The position numbers and the translations under genes are program-made. Of a DNA stretch of 8,804 bases, positions 1-5,433 are shown in pieces. Within the stretch, counting starts at the first letter, position 1. The number at the start of each line of letters is the position of its first letter. Below the pieces are notes generated by a model that searched no databases, was not told where the DNA came from, and was given only the letters and a program-made list of their open reading frames with translations. The stretch is from Actinomycetospora sp. (GTDB lineage Bacteria; Actinomycetota; Actinomycetes; Mycobacteriales; Pseudonocardiaceae). The stretch spans positions 1 through 8,804 of the forward strand of contig JAICLN010000171.1 of assembly GCA_025925615.1 (NCBI GenBank), given 5' to 3'.

Positions 1-525
1 CATCCCGGAGACCGCGGCGAGGTCGGGGTGGGTGAAGGAGTGGATCCCCACCTCCGAGCCGGCGGCGCGGATGTCGCGCAGCAGCCCGGGGTTGGTCGCG
101 GCCCGTGAGCCGACGACGAAGAACGTCGCGGGCACGTGGTGGCGGCGCAGGACCTCGAGGACCTCGGGCGTCCACGCCGGGTCGGGGCCGTCGTCGAAGG
201 TCAGCGCGATGGTGCGGGCGGGCATGGCGGCGCTGCGCGGCTCCGGGCCGCGGGTGTCGACGACCGGGCCGCCGTCGGTGATCGTCCGTGGCACCTCGTC
301 CATGGCGGCCGCGGCCGGCACGGCGGCCGGTGGGTCGACGCCGACCTCGGAGCTGGCCAGGCCGTGCACCAGGAGCAGGCAGCTGAACATGGTGAGGGCG
401 ACGACGCCGAGCACCACGCCGGGCCGGGGGATCCCCCGACGACGCCGTCCGGTGCCGGACCGCGGAGCCGACGCGGGTCGGGCGCGCCAGCCGGCGCGGG
501 TCGGTGCCGTGCGGTGACGGCCCAC
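1..525 (-). CDS. Polysaccharide deacetylase (NodB domain), partial; probably N-terminal part of a deacetylase/glycosyltransferase fusion
   Basis: Partial gene, 175 codons visible, running off the left edge; no stop is seen. A basic cytoplasmic head (residues 1-35) precedes one membrane helix (about 36-57), a linker, and then a NodB-type carbohydrate esterase 4 domain. Motif 1 is TFDDGPDP at residues 109-116 (catalytic-base Asp111, metal-binding Asp112). Motif 2 is HSFTHPD at 162-168 (metal ligands His162 and His166). The family removes N-acetyl groups from extracellular amino sugars. In actinobacteria this signal-anchor plus NodB arrangement is often fused to a family 2 glycosyltransferase; that part would lie outside the window, so the fusion is inferred. 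The GTG start at 525 is one base after the upstream gene's TGA, with no clear ribosome site, which suggests translational coupling. Deacetylase domain is firm, exact start and fusion less so. Confidence 0.88.
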   Translation of the reverse strand, partial: MGRHRTAPTRAGWRARPASAPRSGTGRRRRGIPRPGVVLGVVALTMFSCLLLVHGLASSEVGVDPPAAVPAAAAMDEVPRTITDGGPVVDTRGPEPRSAAMPARTIALTFDDGPDPAWTPEVLEVLRRHHVPATFFVVGSRAATNPGLLRDIRAAGSEVGIHSFTHPDLAAVSGM

Positions 526-526
526 G

Positions 527-1315
527 TCAGGCCGGCCCGGGGACGGTCGGCGGACCGAGGGTGAGGACGTCGGACGTCGCGGCGTCCATCGGGGTTGTGG
601 GGGTCGTCGTCCCGTTCCCCGACGTCGAGCCGGTGCCGCCCGCCGTCGGACCGGTGCCGCCCGACGTCGAGCCGGTGCCGGTGGTCCCCCCGGTCCCGGT
701 GGTGCCGGTGCCGGTGCGCGGGGTGGTGCCGGTGCGCGGGGTGGTGCCGGTGCCGGTGCGCGGGGTGGTGCCGGTGGTCCCGGTCCGCGGCGTCGTGGTG
801 CCGGTCGGGCGGGCGACGGTCGGTGCGGGCGCGACGGTCCGGGCCGGGGCGACCGGCCTCGCCGTCGCCGCGGTCCGGCGCACCGGCGTCAGGTGGACTG
901 TCCGGGGAGCGGCGGTGTGTCGGCGGGTGGTGACGGCCGAGGTGCGTCGCCGGAGCTCGACGGTCTTCGCGACGGTCCGCGGCCTCGCCGTCGTCACCCG
1001 GGCCTGCGTCGCGACCGTGGGAGCCACCGACGGGGCCGAGGTGACGGGGAGGGCCGCGACGGCCGCGTCGTCCCCCTCCTCGCCCTCGCCCTCGCCCTCG
1101 TCGGTCGGCGGGGTCGGGATGAGCGTGGGGCCCGCGAGCTCGCTGATCGGGCCGGCGTTGGTGGTCATGGTGACCCCGAAGGCGGCGACGTACGCGGCGC
1201 ACGCCGCCGCGCCGAGGTACCCGAGGAGGGTGAGGGCCCGCCGGCGCCGTCCGCTCGTGTCGACGAACACGGGTGCACCACCGAACGTCCCGATCGCGCG
1301 GTGCGATGTCGTCAT
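527..1315 (-). CDS. Membrane-anchored Thr/Gly/Pro-rich low-complexity exported protein
   Basis: 262 residues. A basic stretch (RRRR at 23-26) precedes one hydrophobic helix at about 28-50, so most of the protein should lie outside the membrane. Next come an acidic run of Glu/Gly/Asp (about 73-84), an Ala/Arg/Thr/Val-rich middle and a C-terminal Thr-Gly-Pro-rich region with TPRTGT and TPRTGTGT repeats. No enzymatic motif is visible. A strong ribosome site, GGAGGAG, sits six bases before the ATG at 1315. The TGA is followed after one base by the GTG of the polysaccharide deacetylase, so the two are very probably one transcript. A stalk or spacer in the cell wall, or a partner of the deacetylase, would fit; this is inference. 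The low-complexity tail has no recognisable fold. Confidence 0.82.
   Translation of the reverse strand: MTTSHRAIGTFGGAPVFVDTSGRRRRALTLLGYLGAAACAAYVAAFGVTMTTNAGPISELAGPTLIPTPPTDEGEGEGEEGDDAAVAALPVTSAPSVAPTVATQARVTTARPRTVAKTVELRRRTSAVTTRRHTAAPRTVHLTPVRRTAATARPVAPARTVAPAPTVARPTGTTTPRTGTTGTTPRTGTGTTPRTGTTPRTGTGTTGTGGTTGTGSTSGGTGPTAGGTGSTSGNGTTTPTTPMDAATSDVLTLGPPTVPGPA
701..766. repeat. Tandem repeat, units of 24, 18 and 24 bp, inside the Thr/Gly-rich gene
   Basis: Three units sharing the core GGTGCCGGTGCGCGGGGT: 701-724 (24 bp), 725-742 (18 bp) and 743-766 (24 bp). The long units carry an extra GGTGCC. On the minus strand they encode TPRTGT and TPRTGTGT blocks, and both lengths keep the reading frame. 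Degenerate relatives flank the core (about 640-800). The plus strand is rich in runs of G. Confidence 0.85.
1076..1104. repeat. Short CTCGCC-type hexanucleotide repeat
   Basis: A run of CTCGCC units on the plus strand encodes the Glu/Gly-rich acidic patch of the exported protein on the minus strand. Simple in-frame low-complexity repeat. Confidence 0.6.
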
Positions 1316-1388
1316 GTCGAGCTCCTCCGGACCACCAGCAGCGCAGGATTCCCCCGAGCGGGGACCCTCACTGGACTGATCGTGACCC

Positions 1389-1418
1389 GAAGTAGGTGCG
1401 CTACGCCGTCGGTGTCAC
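1389..1418 (-). promoter_or_regulatory. Candidate promoter for the exported protein/deacetylase pair
   Basis: On the minus strand GTGACA (1418-1413) resembles a -35 box (TTGACA). It is followed after 18 bases by TACTTC (1394-1389), a weak -10. Transcription would begin near 1382, leaving a leader of about 66 bases before the ATG at 1315. Pattern match only. Confidence 0.3.
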
Positions 1419-1452
1419 ACGAAGGAGTGAATCGTCAGCGCGAACGAGCGTG

Positions 1453-1475
1453 GCGTTGCCCGAGCAGAGCAACGC
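1453..1475 (-). terminator. Stem-loop downstream of the transglycosylase gene
   Basis: A perfect 7-bp inverted repeat, GCGTTGC and GCAACGC, with a 9-base loop lies 30 bases after the transglycosylase stop codon. There is no T-run, as is common for GC-rich actinobacteria. It separates this gene from the promoter of the next minus-strand gene. Confidence 0.5.
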
Positions 1476-1504
1476 TGAGCGACGCGGGGAGGGGTCGAGC
1501 GGAG

Positions 1505-2413
1505 CTACGAGGCGCGGCCGAGGCCGTCGGTGGGGAGCTTCGCGCCGCCGTACCCGATGTAGCTGCCCGAGGAGCTCCGCAGGCCGCCGTCCATGACCGC
1601 GTCGATCCCGTGGTTGGCGATCATGGTGCGGACCCCGGCGGTGATGTTCGCGACCGGGTCGAAGATGCCCTTGTCGGCGAGCGACGGGAGCACGGAGTTG
1701 CGGAACGTCGTGTCGATGAGCTGCATGAGCCCCTTCGACGGGGTCCCGGCGGCGGCGTTCGAGTCCCAGCCGTTGACGGCGTCGGCCTTGCCCGTCGACT
1801 CCCGCATGATGATCTTCTTGACGCCCGGGGCCAGCTTCTGCGGCAGGCCCATGAGCCCGAGCGCCTTGTCGATCTGGCCGTCGAGGGAGTCGTCGTCGCC
1901 CGCGCTGTAGGCGCGGCCGAACTCCACCGGCCCGTTCTCGCGGGCGATCGACATGGCCTTGCTGAGGTCGTCGACCCCGGACGCGGCCGGCTCGGCGGCG
2001 GCCGCGAGCTCGGAGGACGACATCGCGACGGTGGAGACGTCGCTGATGGCCCGCGACCCGGGAGCGGCGGCGGCCGCGCCGGCTCCGTGCTGCGCGGCGG
2101 CGAGCGACATCTGCGCGGCGGAGAGCTGGGTGGTGGCGGCCGACTCGGCGTCGGCGCTGTGCGTGGTGTCGAGCATCTGCACGGCGGGGACGACGGCACC
2201 CGCGGCGACGGCCGCGACGAGGATCTTGCCCGAGGTCGCGGCGGCGAGGGAGCGCGGCGCGGGGCGGGGGCCGGCCGGGCGTGGGTCGTGGACGGCGACG
2301 CGGGAGGGCATCGGGCGCAGGGGTGCCGGTGCGGCGAACGCGGGCGTGTAACCGAACGCGGGGCGGGTAGCCCCGAACCCAGGAGGTCCGGTCGGGATGC
2401 CGTGTCGCGCCAC
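1505..2413 (-). CDS. Exported lytic transglycosylase, SLT/lysozyme-like fold
   Basis: 302 residues from a GTG at 2413. A Pro/Arg-rich head (1-60) precedes a hydrophobic segment (about 61-80) that acts as signal anchor. An Ala/Ser-rich linker follows (85-160), then the catalytic domain (about 175-290). The domain shows the SLT signature: IIMRES with probable catalytic Glu205, then GTPSKGLMQLIDTTF (223-237), then NITAGVRTM (256-264). Such enzymes cleave the glycan strands of peptidoglycan outside the membrane. The frame is open further upstream to 2662, but that extension is Arg-rich shadow sequence; the GTG has AAGGG about eight bases before it. An internal ATG at residue 35 is an alternative start. 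The substrate and any role in growth or resuscitation are not shown by the sequence. Confidence 0.85.
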   Translation of the reverse strand: MARHGIPTGPPGFGATRPAFGYTPAFAAPAPLRPMPSRVAVHDPRPAGPRPAPRSLAAATSGKILVAAVAAGAVVPAVQMLDTTHSADAESAATTQLSAAQMSLAAAQHGAGAAAAAPGSRAISDVSTVAMSSSELAAAAEPAASGVDDLSKAMSIARENGPVEFGRAYSAGDDDSLDGQIDKALGLMGLPQKLAPGVKKIIMRESTGKADAVNGWDSNAAAGTPSKGLMQLIDTTFRNSVLPSLADKGIFDPVANITAGVRTMIANHGIDAVMDGGLRSSSGSYIGYGGAKLPTDGLGRAS

Positions 2414-2481
2414 GTGGGTCGCCCTTCGCCGCAGGGGATCGCATCGACGGGGCCGCTGGGGAGCGTGACAACCGGCGGGAT

Positions 2482-2499
2482 GTCGTGACCTCGTCGTGA
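2482..2499 (-). promoter_or_regulatory. Direct repeat TCACGAC-N4-TCACGAC, candidate OmpR-family regulator site
   Basis: Two identical heptamers (GTCGTGA on the plus strand at 2482-2488 and 2493-2499) lie 11 bp apart start to start, about one helical turn. That geometry matches sites for OmpR-family regulators such as mycobacterial PhoP (TCACAGC repeats with 4-base spacing) and MtrA, which controls cell-wall hydrolase genes. A related TCACGCT occurs at 2468-2462. The site is about 70 bases upstream of the transglycosylase start. Confidence 0.45.
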
Positions 2500-2512
2500 T
2501 CTGGTCCGCTGG

Positions 2513-2518
2513 AACATA
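2513..2518 (-). promoter_or_regulatory. Candidate -10 box (TATGTT) for the transglycosylase gene
   Basis: TATGTT on the minus strand fits the actinobacterial TAnnnT -10 pattern, but no convincing -35 box is present. A competing possibility is a -35 box TTGTCA at 2471-2466 with a poor -10 17 bases on; that would place the direct repeat upstream of the promoter, as for an activator. The sequence alone does not decide. Confidence 0.25.
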
Positions 2519-2847
2519 GCGAGGTTTGGCTCGGTGGGGCGGCCAGGGTCGGTCCCTGACCTGCTCTCGGGCGGCCTGGCGTCGCTCGCGGTGTCTCCGC
2601 GGTGAGTTCGTCCGGCCGGAGAGCACCGCTCGGCGCCCCGTCCGACTCCCGGTCGGTGTCATTCCGCTCGATGAGCGGTCGCACCGGGTGTCTGCCCGGA
2701 GACGGACGGTCGAACGGCGGCCGGGTGGCGCGCCGTGACCTTCCGGCGCCCGGACACGGCGTCTCGTCGTGGTCGGCGCGTCCGGGCGCGTTCCGCACGG
2801 CGTTGGGACGCCTCGCCTGCGCTCCGGCTCAGCTCGTCGACCTCTTG

Positions 2848-2887
2848 GGCGTCACGAGCCGGCGTCACGAGCCCGGCGTCACGAGCC
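2848..2887. repeat. Three tandem copies of GGCGTCACGAGCC at the end of the esterase gene
   Basis: Identical 13-mers at 2848-2860, 2861-2873 and 2875-2887, the last two separated by one C; a partial fourth (GGCGTCGAG) follows at 2888. The esterase stop codon lies within the third copy, so the other copies trail directly downstream of the gene. Confidence 0.85.
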
Positions 2888-3820
2888 GGCGTCGAGCAGC
2901 TCGGCCAGCGCCGCGAGGGCCCGGTCGCCCTCCTCCCGCGCCGCCTCGGAGACCGACGCGAGCCCGAAGTACCCGTGGACGAGTCCCTCGCCGGTCAGCT
3001 CCCGCACCGTCACGCCGGCGGCGGCCACCGCACGGGCGTACGCCCGGCCCTCGTCGCGCAGCGGGTCGAAGGCCGCGGTGGCTATCACCGCGGACGCGAG
3101 ATCGTCCAGCTCACCGAGGCGGGCGGCCTCCCCGAGGTTCACCGACGGGTCGAGCCGGGCCGGCTCCGTGGGCACGTACCGCTCCCAGAACCACCGCATG
3201 TCGGCGGCGGTGAGGAAGGGGCCGTCGGCGTTCTGGAGGACGCTCGGGTGCGACATCGTCGGGTCGAGGCCGGGGTAGAGGAGCAGCTGCGCGTCCAGCC
3301 GCGGCCCCCAGTCCCGGGCCAGCAGGGCCGCGCCGGCCGCGAGGCCGGCCCCGGCGCTGTCCCCGCCCACCACCAGGCGTCCGGGGAAGGTGCTCGACGC
3401 CCAGCGCAGCGCGGCGTGGGCGTCCTGCAGCGGCGCGGGGTGCGGGTGCTCCGGGGCGAGGCGGTAGTCGACCGACACGACGGTCGCCCCGAGGGCCCTG
3501 CTGACCCGGCGGGCGGCGGCGTCCGCGGTGTCGAGGTCGCCGACGACCCAGCCCCCGCCGTGCAGCCAGACGACGGTGGTGCCCTGCGGCTCCACGGGGG
3601 CGTAGACGCGCACGACGACGTCGGCGTCCGGGCCGGTCACGACGTCGTCGTGGACCGAGCCGACCGGCTCCGACCCGGCGCCCCGCCGGATCAGGGCGAG
3701 GTCGCGGTAGTTGCGCCGGGCGTCCTCGACATCGATGTCGGGGCGCGTCAGGGGCAGCCAGCCGTCGGCGGCGAGGCGCTCGATCGCGGCGGCGAGCTCG
3801 GGGTCCGGGGAGCTGGTCAC
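2879..3820 (-). CDS. Alpha/beta hydrolase, hormone-sensitive-lipase (GDXG, family IV) esterase
   Basis: 313 residues, usual length for the family. The oxyanion-hole motif HGGGW is at 87-91 and the nucleophile elbow GDSAG at 153-157 (Ser155). The acid is Asp252 in FDPLRDEG, and the base is His282 in VHGYF. VDYRLAPEHP (117-126) is also typical. All catalytic residues are present, so an active soluble carboxylesterase on short acyl esters is expected; the real substrate cannot be read from sequence. The GTG at 3820 puts residue 1 just before the usual conserved start (DPELAAAIERL). In-frame GTGs at 3838 and 3853 are alternatives, the latter with GGAGAGG about ten bases upstream. It is divergent from the small acidic gene at 3938. 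The C-terminus ends inside a tandem repeat. Confidence 0.93.
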   Translation of the reverse strand: MTSSPDPELAAAIERLAADGWLPLTRPDIDVEDARRNYRDLALIRRGAGSEPVGSVHDDVVTGPDADVVVRVYAPVEPQGTTVVWLHGGGWVVGDLDTADAAARRVSRALGATVVSVDYRLAPEHPHPAPLQDAHAALRWASSTFPGRLVVGGDSAGAGLAAGAALLARDWGPRLDAQLLLYPGLDPTMSHPSVLQNADGPFLTAADMRWFWERYVPTEPARLDPSVNLGEAARLGELDDLASAVIATAAFDPLRDEGRAYARAVAAAGVTVRELTGEGLVHGYFGLASVSEAAREEGDRALAALAELLDAGS

Positions 3821-3937
3821 GTCCGCAGAGGTTGCCACCGGCCCGGACCGCACACCGCTCGCGCCTCTCCGTACCGGTGGGGATCTCCCCGACGGGGCAC
3901 CCTTCCGGTGACGACGGTCGCGACCCCGGGAGGACGC

Positions 3938-4183
3938 ATGACCGAGGACGAACGGGACGACGAGGCCGCACCCGGTGCGGGCGAGGCCGAGCTGAGCGCC
4001 GCGGTGGACGAGGCCCTGGTGGACGAGGTGAAGCGCCAGCGGGCGCGGTTCGTCCAGGAGATCCTCGGGATCGACCGTGCGGAGGGGGTCGGGCGCGGCG
4101 AGTCCCACTGGAACGAGAGCCTCCACCGCGACTCCCAGCGGGACCTCGGCCTCGAGCCACCGGAGGACGACCCGGAGCGGTGA
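3938..4183 (+). CDS. Small acidic protein of unknown function
   Basis: 81 residues, rich in Glu and Asp, without membrane helices, signal peptide or cysteines. The middle (about 18-46) should be helical and contains VKRQRARFVQEILGI; the tail has ESHWNESLHRDSQRDLG. I do not recognise the family. The ATG at 3938 is preceded by GGGAGG with four bases between, a good though slightly close ribosome site. The frame runs open far upstream, but that part is antisense to the esterase. The 117-base gap to the divergent esterase may hold both promoters. A strong stem-loop follows the stop codon. A soluble cytoplasmic protein is expected. Confidence 0.7.
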   Translation: MTEDERDDEAAPGAGEAELSAAVDEALVDEVKRQRARFVQEILGIDRAEGVGRGESHWNESLHRDSQRDLGLEPPEDDPER

Positions 4184-4204
4184 GCAGGCCCCGAGATCGA
4201 CGAC

Positions 4205-4235
4205 GGCCCGCCCCGACGATTCGGTGGCGGGCCTT
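4205..4235. terminator. Strong stem-loop terminator between convergent small gene and tRNA
   Basis: GGCCCGCC (4205-4212) pairs with GGCGGGCC (4226-4233), and inside it CCGA (4213-4216) pairs with TCGG (4221-4224) around a CGAT loop, with one bulged T. This gives a 12-bp stem followed by TT. It lies 21 bases after the acidic protein's stop and just beyond the 3' end of the minus-strand tRNA, so it could serve both directions. Confidence 0.75.
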
Positions 4236-4252
4236 GACCTGCGGCGATGTCC

Positions 4253-4326
4253 TGGAGCGAGTGACGGGAATCGAACCCGCGTTCTCAGCTTGGGAAGCTG
4301 ATGTTCTACCATTGAACTACACTCGC
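4253..4326 (-). tRNA. tRNA-Gly (anticodon CCC), with encoded CCA
   Basis: A full cloverleaf on the minus strand: acceptor GCGAGTG/CACTCGC, D arm GTTC...GAAC, anticodon stem TCAGC/GCTGA around TTCCCAA (anticodon CCC at 4294-4292), 4-base variable loop, T arm GCGGG-TTCGATT-CCCGT, discriminator T and genomically encoded CCA. It reads GGG glycine codons. A second tRNA-Gly with the same anticodon lies in opposite orientation at 8193. Confidence 0.97.
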
Positions 4327-4595
4327 CTGCTGCGGAAATCACCATACACGGACGGCCGTGACGTCCGGTCGACCCCCGCCGGGTGTCTCGCGTCCCGGCG
4401 CGTATCGCTAACGACAGCGATGTAACTCACTCGGATCACGGCATGGTCTCAGGCCGATCGCGAGTTCGACGGTGACGCTGCGTCTAACCGATTGCGCCCA
4501 AGCGGTAATCCTGGAGCAGTCGCCTGTCCTCAAAGAACGATCTGGTGTGTGCTGTTGCGGTGGGTACACCACGATCGTCGGCGGGGTAGGTGAAC
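4327..4595. other. Intergenic region between the divergent tRNA-Gly and epimerase-like gene
   Basis: About 270 bases without a gene, less GC-rich than its surroundings, as expected for promoters in both directions. It contains a perfect inverted repeat ATCGCT-N6-AGCGAT at 4404-4421, a possible operator or stem-loop. No clear sigma-A promoter for the plus-strand gene was identified. Confidence 0.5.
4341..4346 (-). promoter_or_regulatory. Candidate -10 box (TATGGT) of the tRNA-Gly gene
   Basis: TATGGT on the minus strand fits TAnnnT and ends 14 bases before the mature 5' end of the tRNA, so a transcript would start with a short leader of about eight bases. The -35 region is weak. Confidence 0.4.
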
Positions 4596-5234
4596 ATGAC
4601 GGTCCGTGAGCACGCGTCCGGGGGATTCACCGGTGAGGTCGCGACGGCCATACCGGAGCTGCTCGTCGTCGTCGCCACCCCGGAGGACGCGGCGGCGCTC
4701 GCGCCGCTCGGCCGTCCCGCCCCCGGGCAGGACGTCGAGGGTCCCGCGCACCCGGTCCTCGTCGCGACCGGCCCGGACCCGCTCGAGGTCGACGCGGCGC
4801 TCGACGACCTCGCCGCCCCCGCCGGCCGCCTCCTGCTGCTCGACGGACCCAGTGGGACGTGGGCGGAGGAGGCCGCCCGCATGGTCGTGCGGCTCGACGC
4901 CCTGCTGACCGAGGAACCGCCCGCCGGGGTGCTGGTCCGCGGCGGGACCGAGGCGGCCCTCGCCGCCACCCGCAGCGCGTTGCGCCTCGGCGTGCCGGTG
5001 CTGCACCTGGCCGTCGACGAGGAGCCCGCGGAACGGGCCGCCACCCAGGCCGCCGTCGCGGGGCTCGCGGCGTGGCAGACCTCGCCGTCGGGAGGTGTGC
5101 CCTATCCGACGGAGATCGACCTGCTCGTGTCCCGCCTGCTGGAACCCCCGCCGACCGGACGCCACGGAGCGGCCGACCAGACGGTTGTGCGCATGCCGGC
5201 GGGGCGCGGCCCCCGCTCCACCATGACGGCCTGA
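4596..5234 (+). CDS. Degenerate N-terminal-domain homologue of UDP-GlcNAc 2-epimerase (WecB-like), function unknown
   Basis: 212 residues, against roughly 370 for WecB. By eye it follows the N-terminal Rossmann half of UDP-N-acetylglucosamine 2-epimerase. ELLVVVATPEDAAALAPL (21-38) resembles the opening VxxGTRPEAIKxAPL. HPVLVATG (52-59) matches the TGQHxEM strand. ARMVVRLDALLTEEPPAGVLVRGGTEAALAA (94-124) matches the helix plus VLVHGDTxTTLAA segment, and GVPVLHL (132-138) the IPVGHVEAGLR strand. The catalytic Asp of HGDT is Gly here and the VEAGLRT glutamate segment is replaced by AVDEEPAE. The C-terminal domain is absent. It is therefore probably not an epimerase; a sugar-nucleotide-binding or regulatory role is conceivable but unsupported. 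ATG 4596 lies nine bases after GGGG; a GTG at 4590 is an alternative start. The diguanylate cyclase follows after 199 bases. Confidence 0.75.
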   Translation: MTVREHASGGFTGEVATAIPELLVVVATPEDAAALAPLGRPAPGQDVEGPAHPVLVATGPDPLEVDAALDDLAAPAGRLLLLDGPSGTWAEEAARMVVRLDALLTEEPPAGVLVRGGTEAALAATRSALRLGVPVLHLAVDEEPAERAATQAAVAGLAAWQTSPSGGVPYPTEIDLLVSRLLEPPPTGRHGAADQTVVRMPAGRGPRSTMTA

Positions 5235-5378
5235 CCTCTAGCCCGTCCGGCCCACGTCACGCGCCCACAAAGCGCTCTCTCGTCGCCTCGGTCTCAGGCC
5301 GAGTCGTTGAAGCCTGGGCCTCTTTCCCCACAACGGCTAACGTCATGCCTCCGAGTGGTGATGTGCATGGGGGAGGGT

Positions 5379-5417
5379 TCCGGTGACCGGACCGGGACCA
5401 TGAGGGTGCAGACCCTC
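5379..5417 (+). promoter_or_regulatory. Two stem-loops abutting the ribosome site of the diguanylate cyclase gene
   Basis: TCCGG-TGA-CCGGA (5379-5391) and GAGGGT-GCAG-ACCCTC (5402-5417) are perfect stems. The second ends exactly where the ribosome site GGAGGGG (5418-5424) begins, nine bases before the GTG at 5434. A possible -10 box TAACGT is at 5338-5343. The rest of 5235-5433 shows nothing else recognisable. Confidence 0.45.
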
Positions 5418-5433
5418 GGAGGGGTGTGGGCGG

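Larger units (their letters stand above)
2414..2878. other. 465-base gene-free region with several short stem-loops
   Basis: No convincing gene is seen; the frames open here are short, Arg-rich and lack ribosome sites. It holds the 3' end of the esterase transcript and the upstream region of the transglycosylase. Stem-loops include CCGCTC-GAT-GAGCGG (2664-2678, possible esterase terminator without T-run), CCGAC-N5-GTCGG (2642-2656), TCCGGCCGGA (2611-2620), CGCGG-N5-CCGCG (2587-2601) and an imperfect stem at 2541-2561. No known riboswitch consensus was recognised. Confidence 0.5.

Noticed and set aside
201..1202. Long minus-strand open frame rich in Arg, His and Asp
   Set aside because: Shadow of the exported Thr-rich protein and deacetylase in another frame; composition is typical of GC-rich out-of-frame reading.
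893..2488. 531-codon plus-strand open frame
   Set aside because: Gly/Arg-rich translation without motifs, antisense to two better-supported genes and crossing their intergenic gap.
2414..2720. c-di-AMP (ydaO) riboswitch before the transglycosylase
   Set aside because: The conserved core expected for actinobacterial examples was not found in the minus-strand sequence.
2735..3937. Plus-strand open frame upstream of the small acidic gene
   Set aside because: Antisense to the esterase, which has a complete catalytic triad; only the part from 3938 has a ribosome site.
4590..5234. Active UDP-GlcNAc 2-epimerase
   Set aside because: Too short, lacks the second domain and has lost the catalytic Asp and the VEAGLRT segment.
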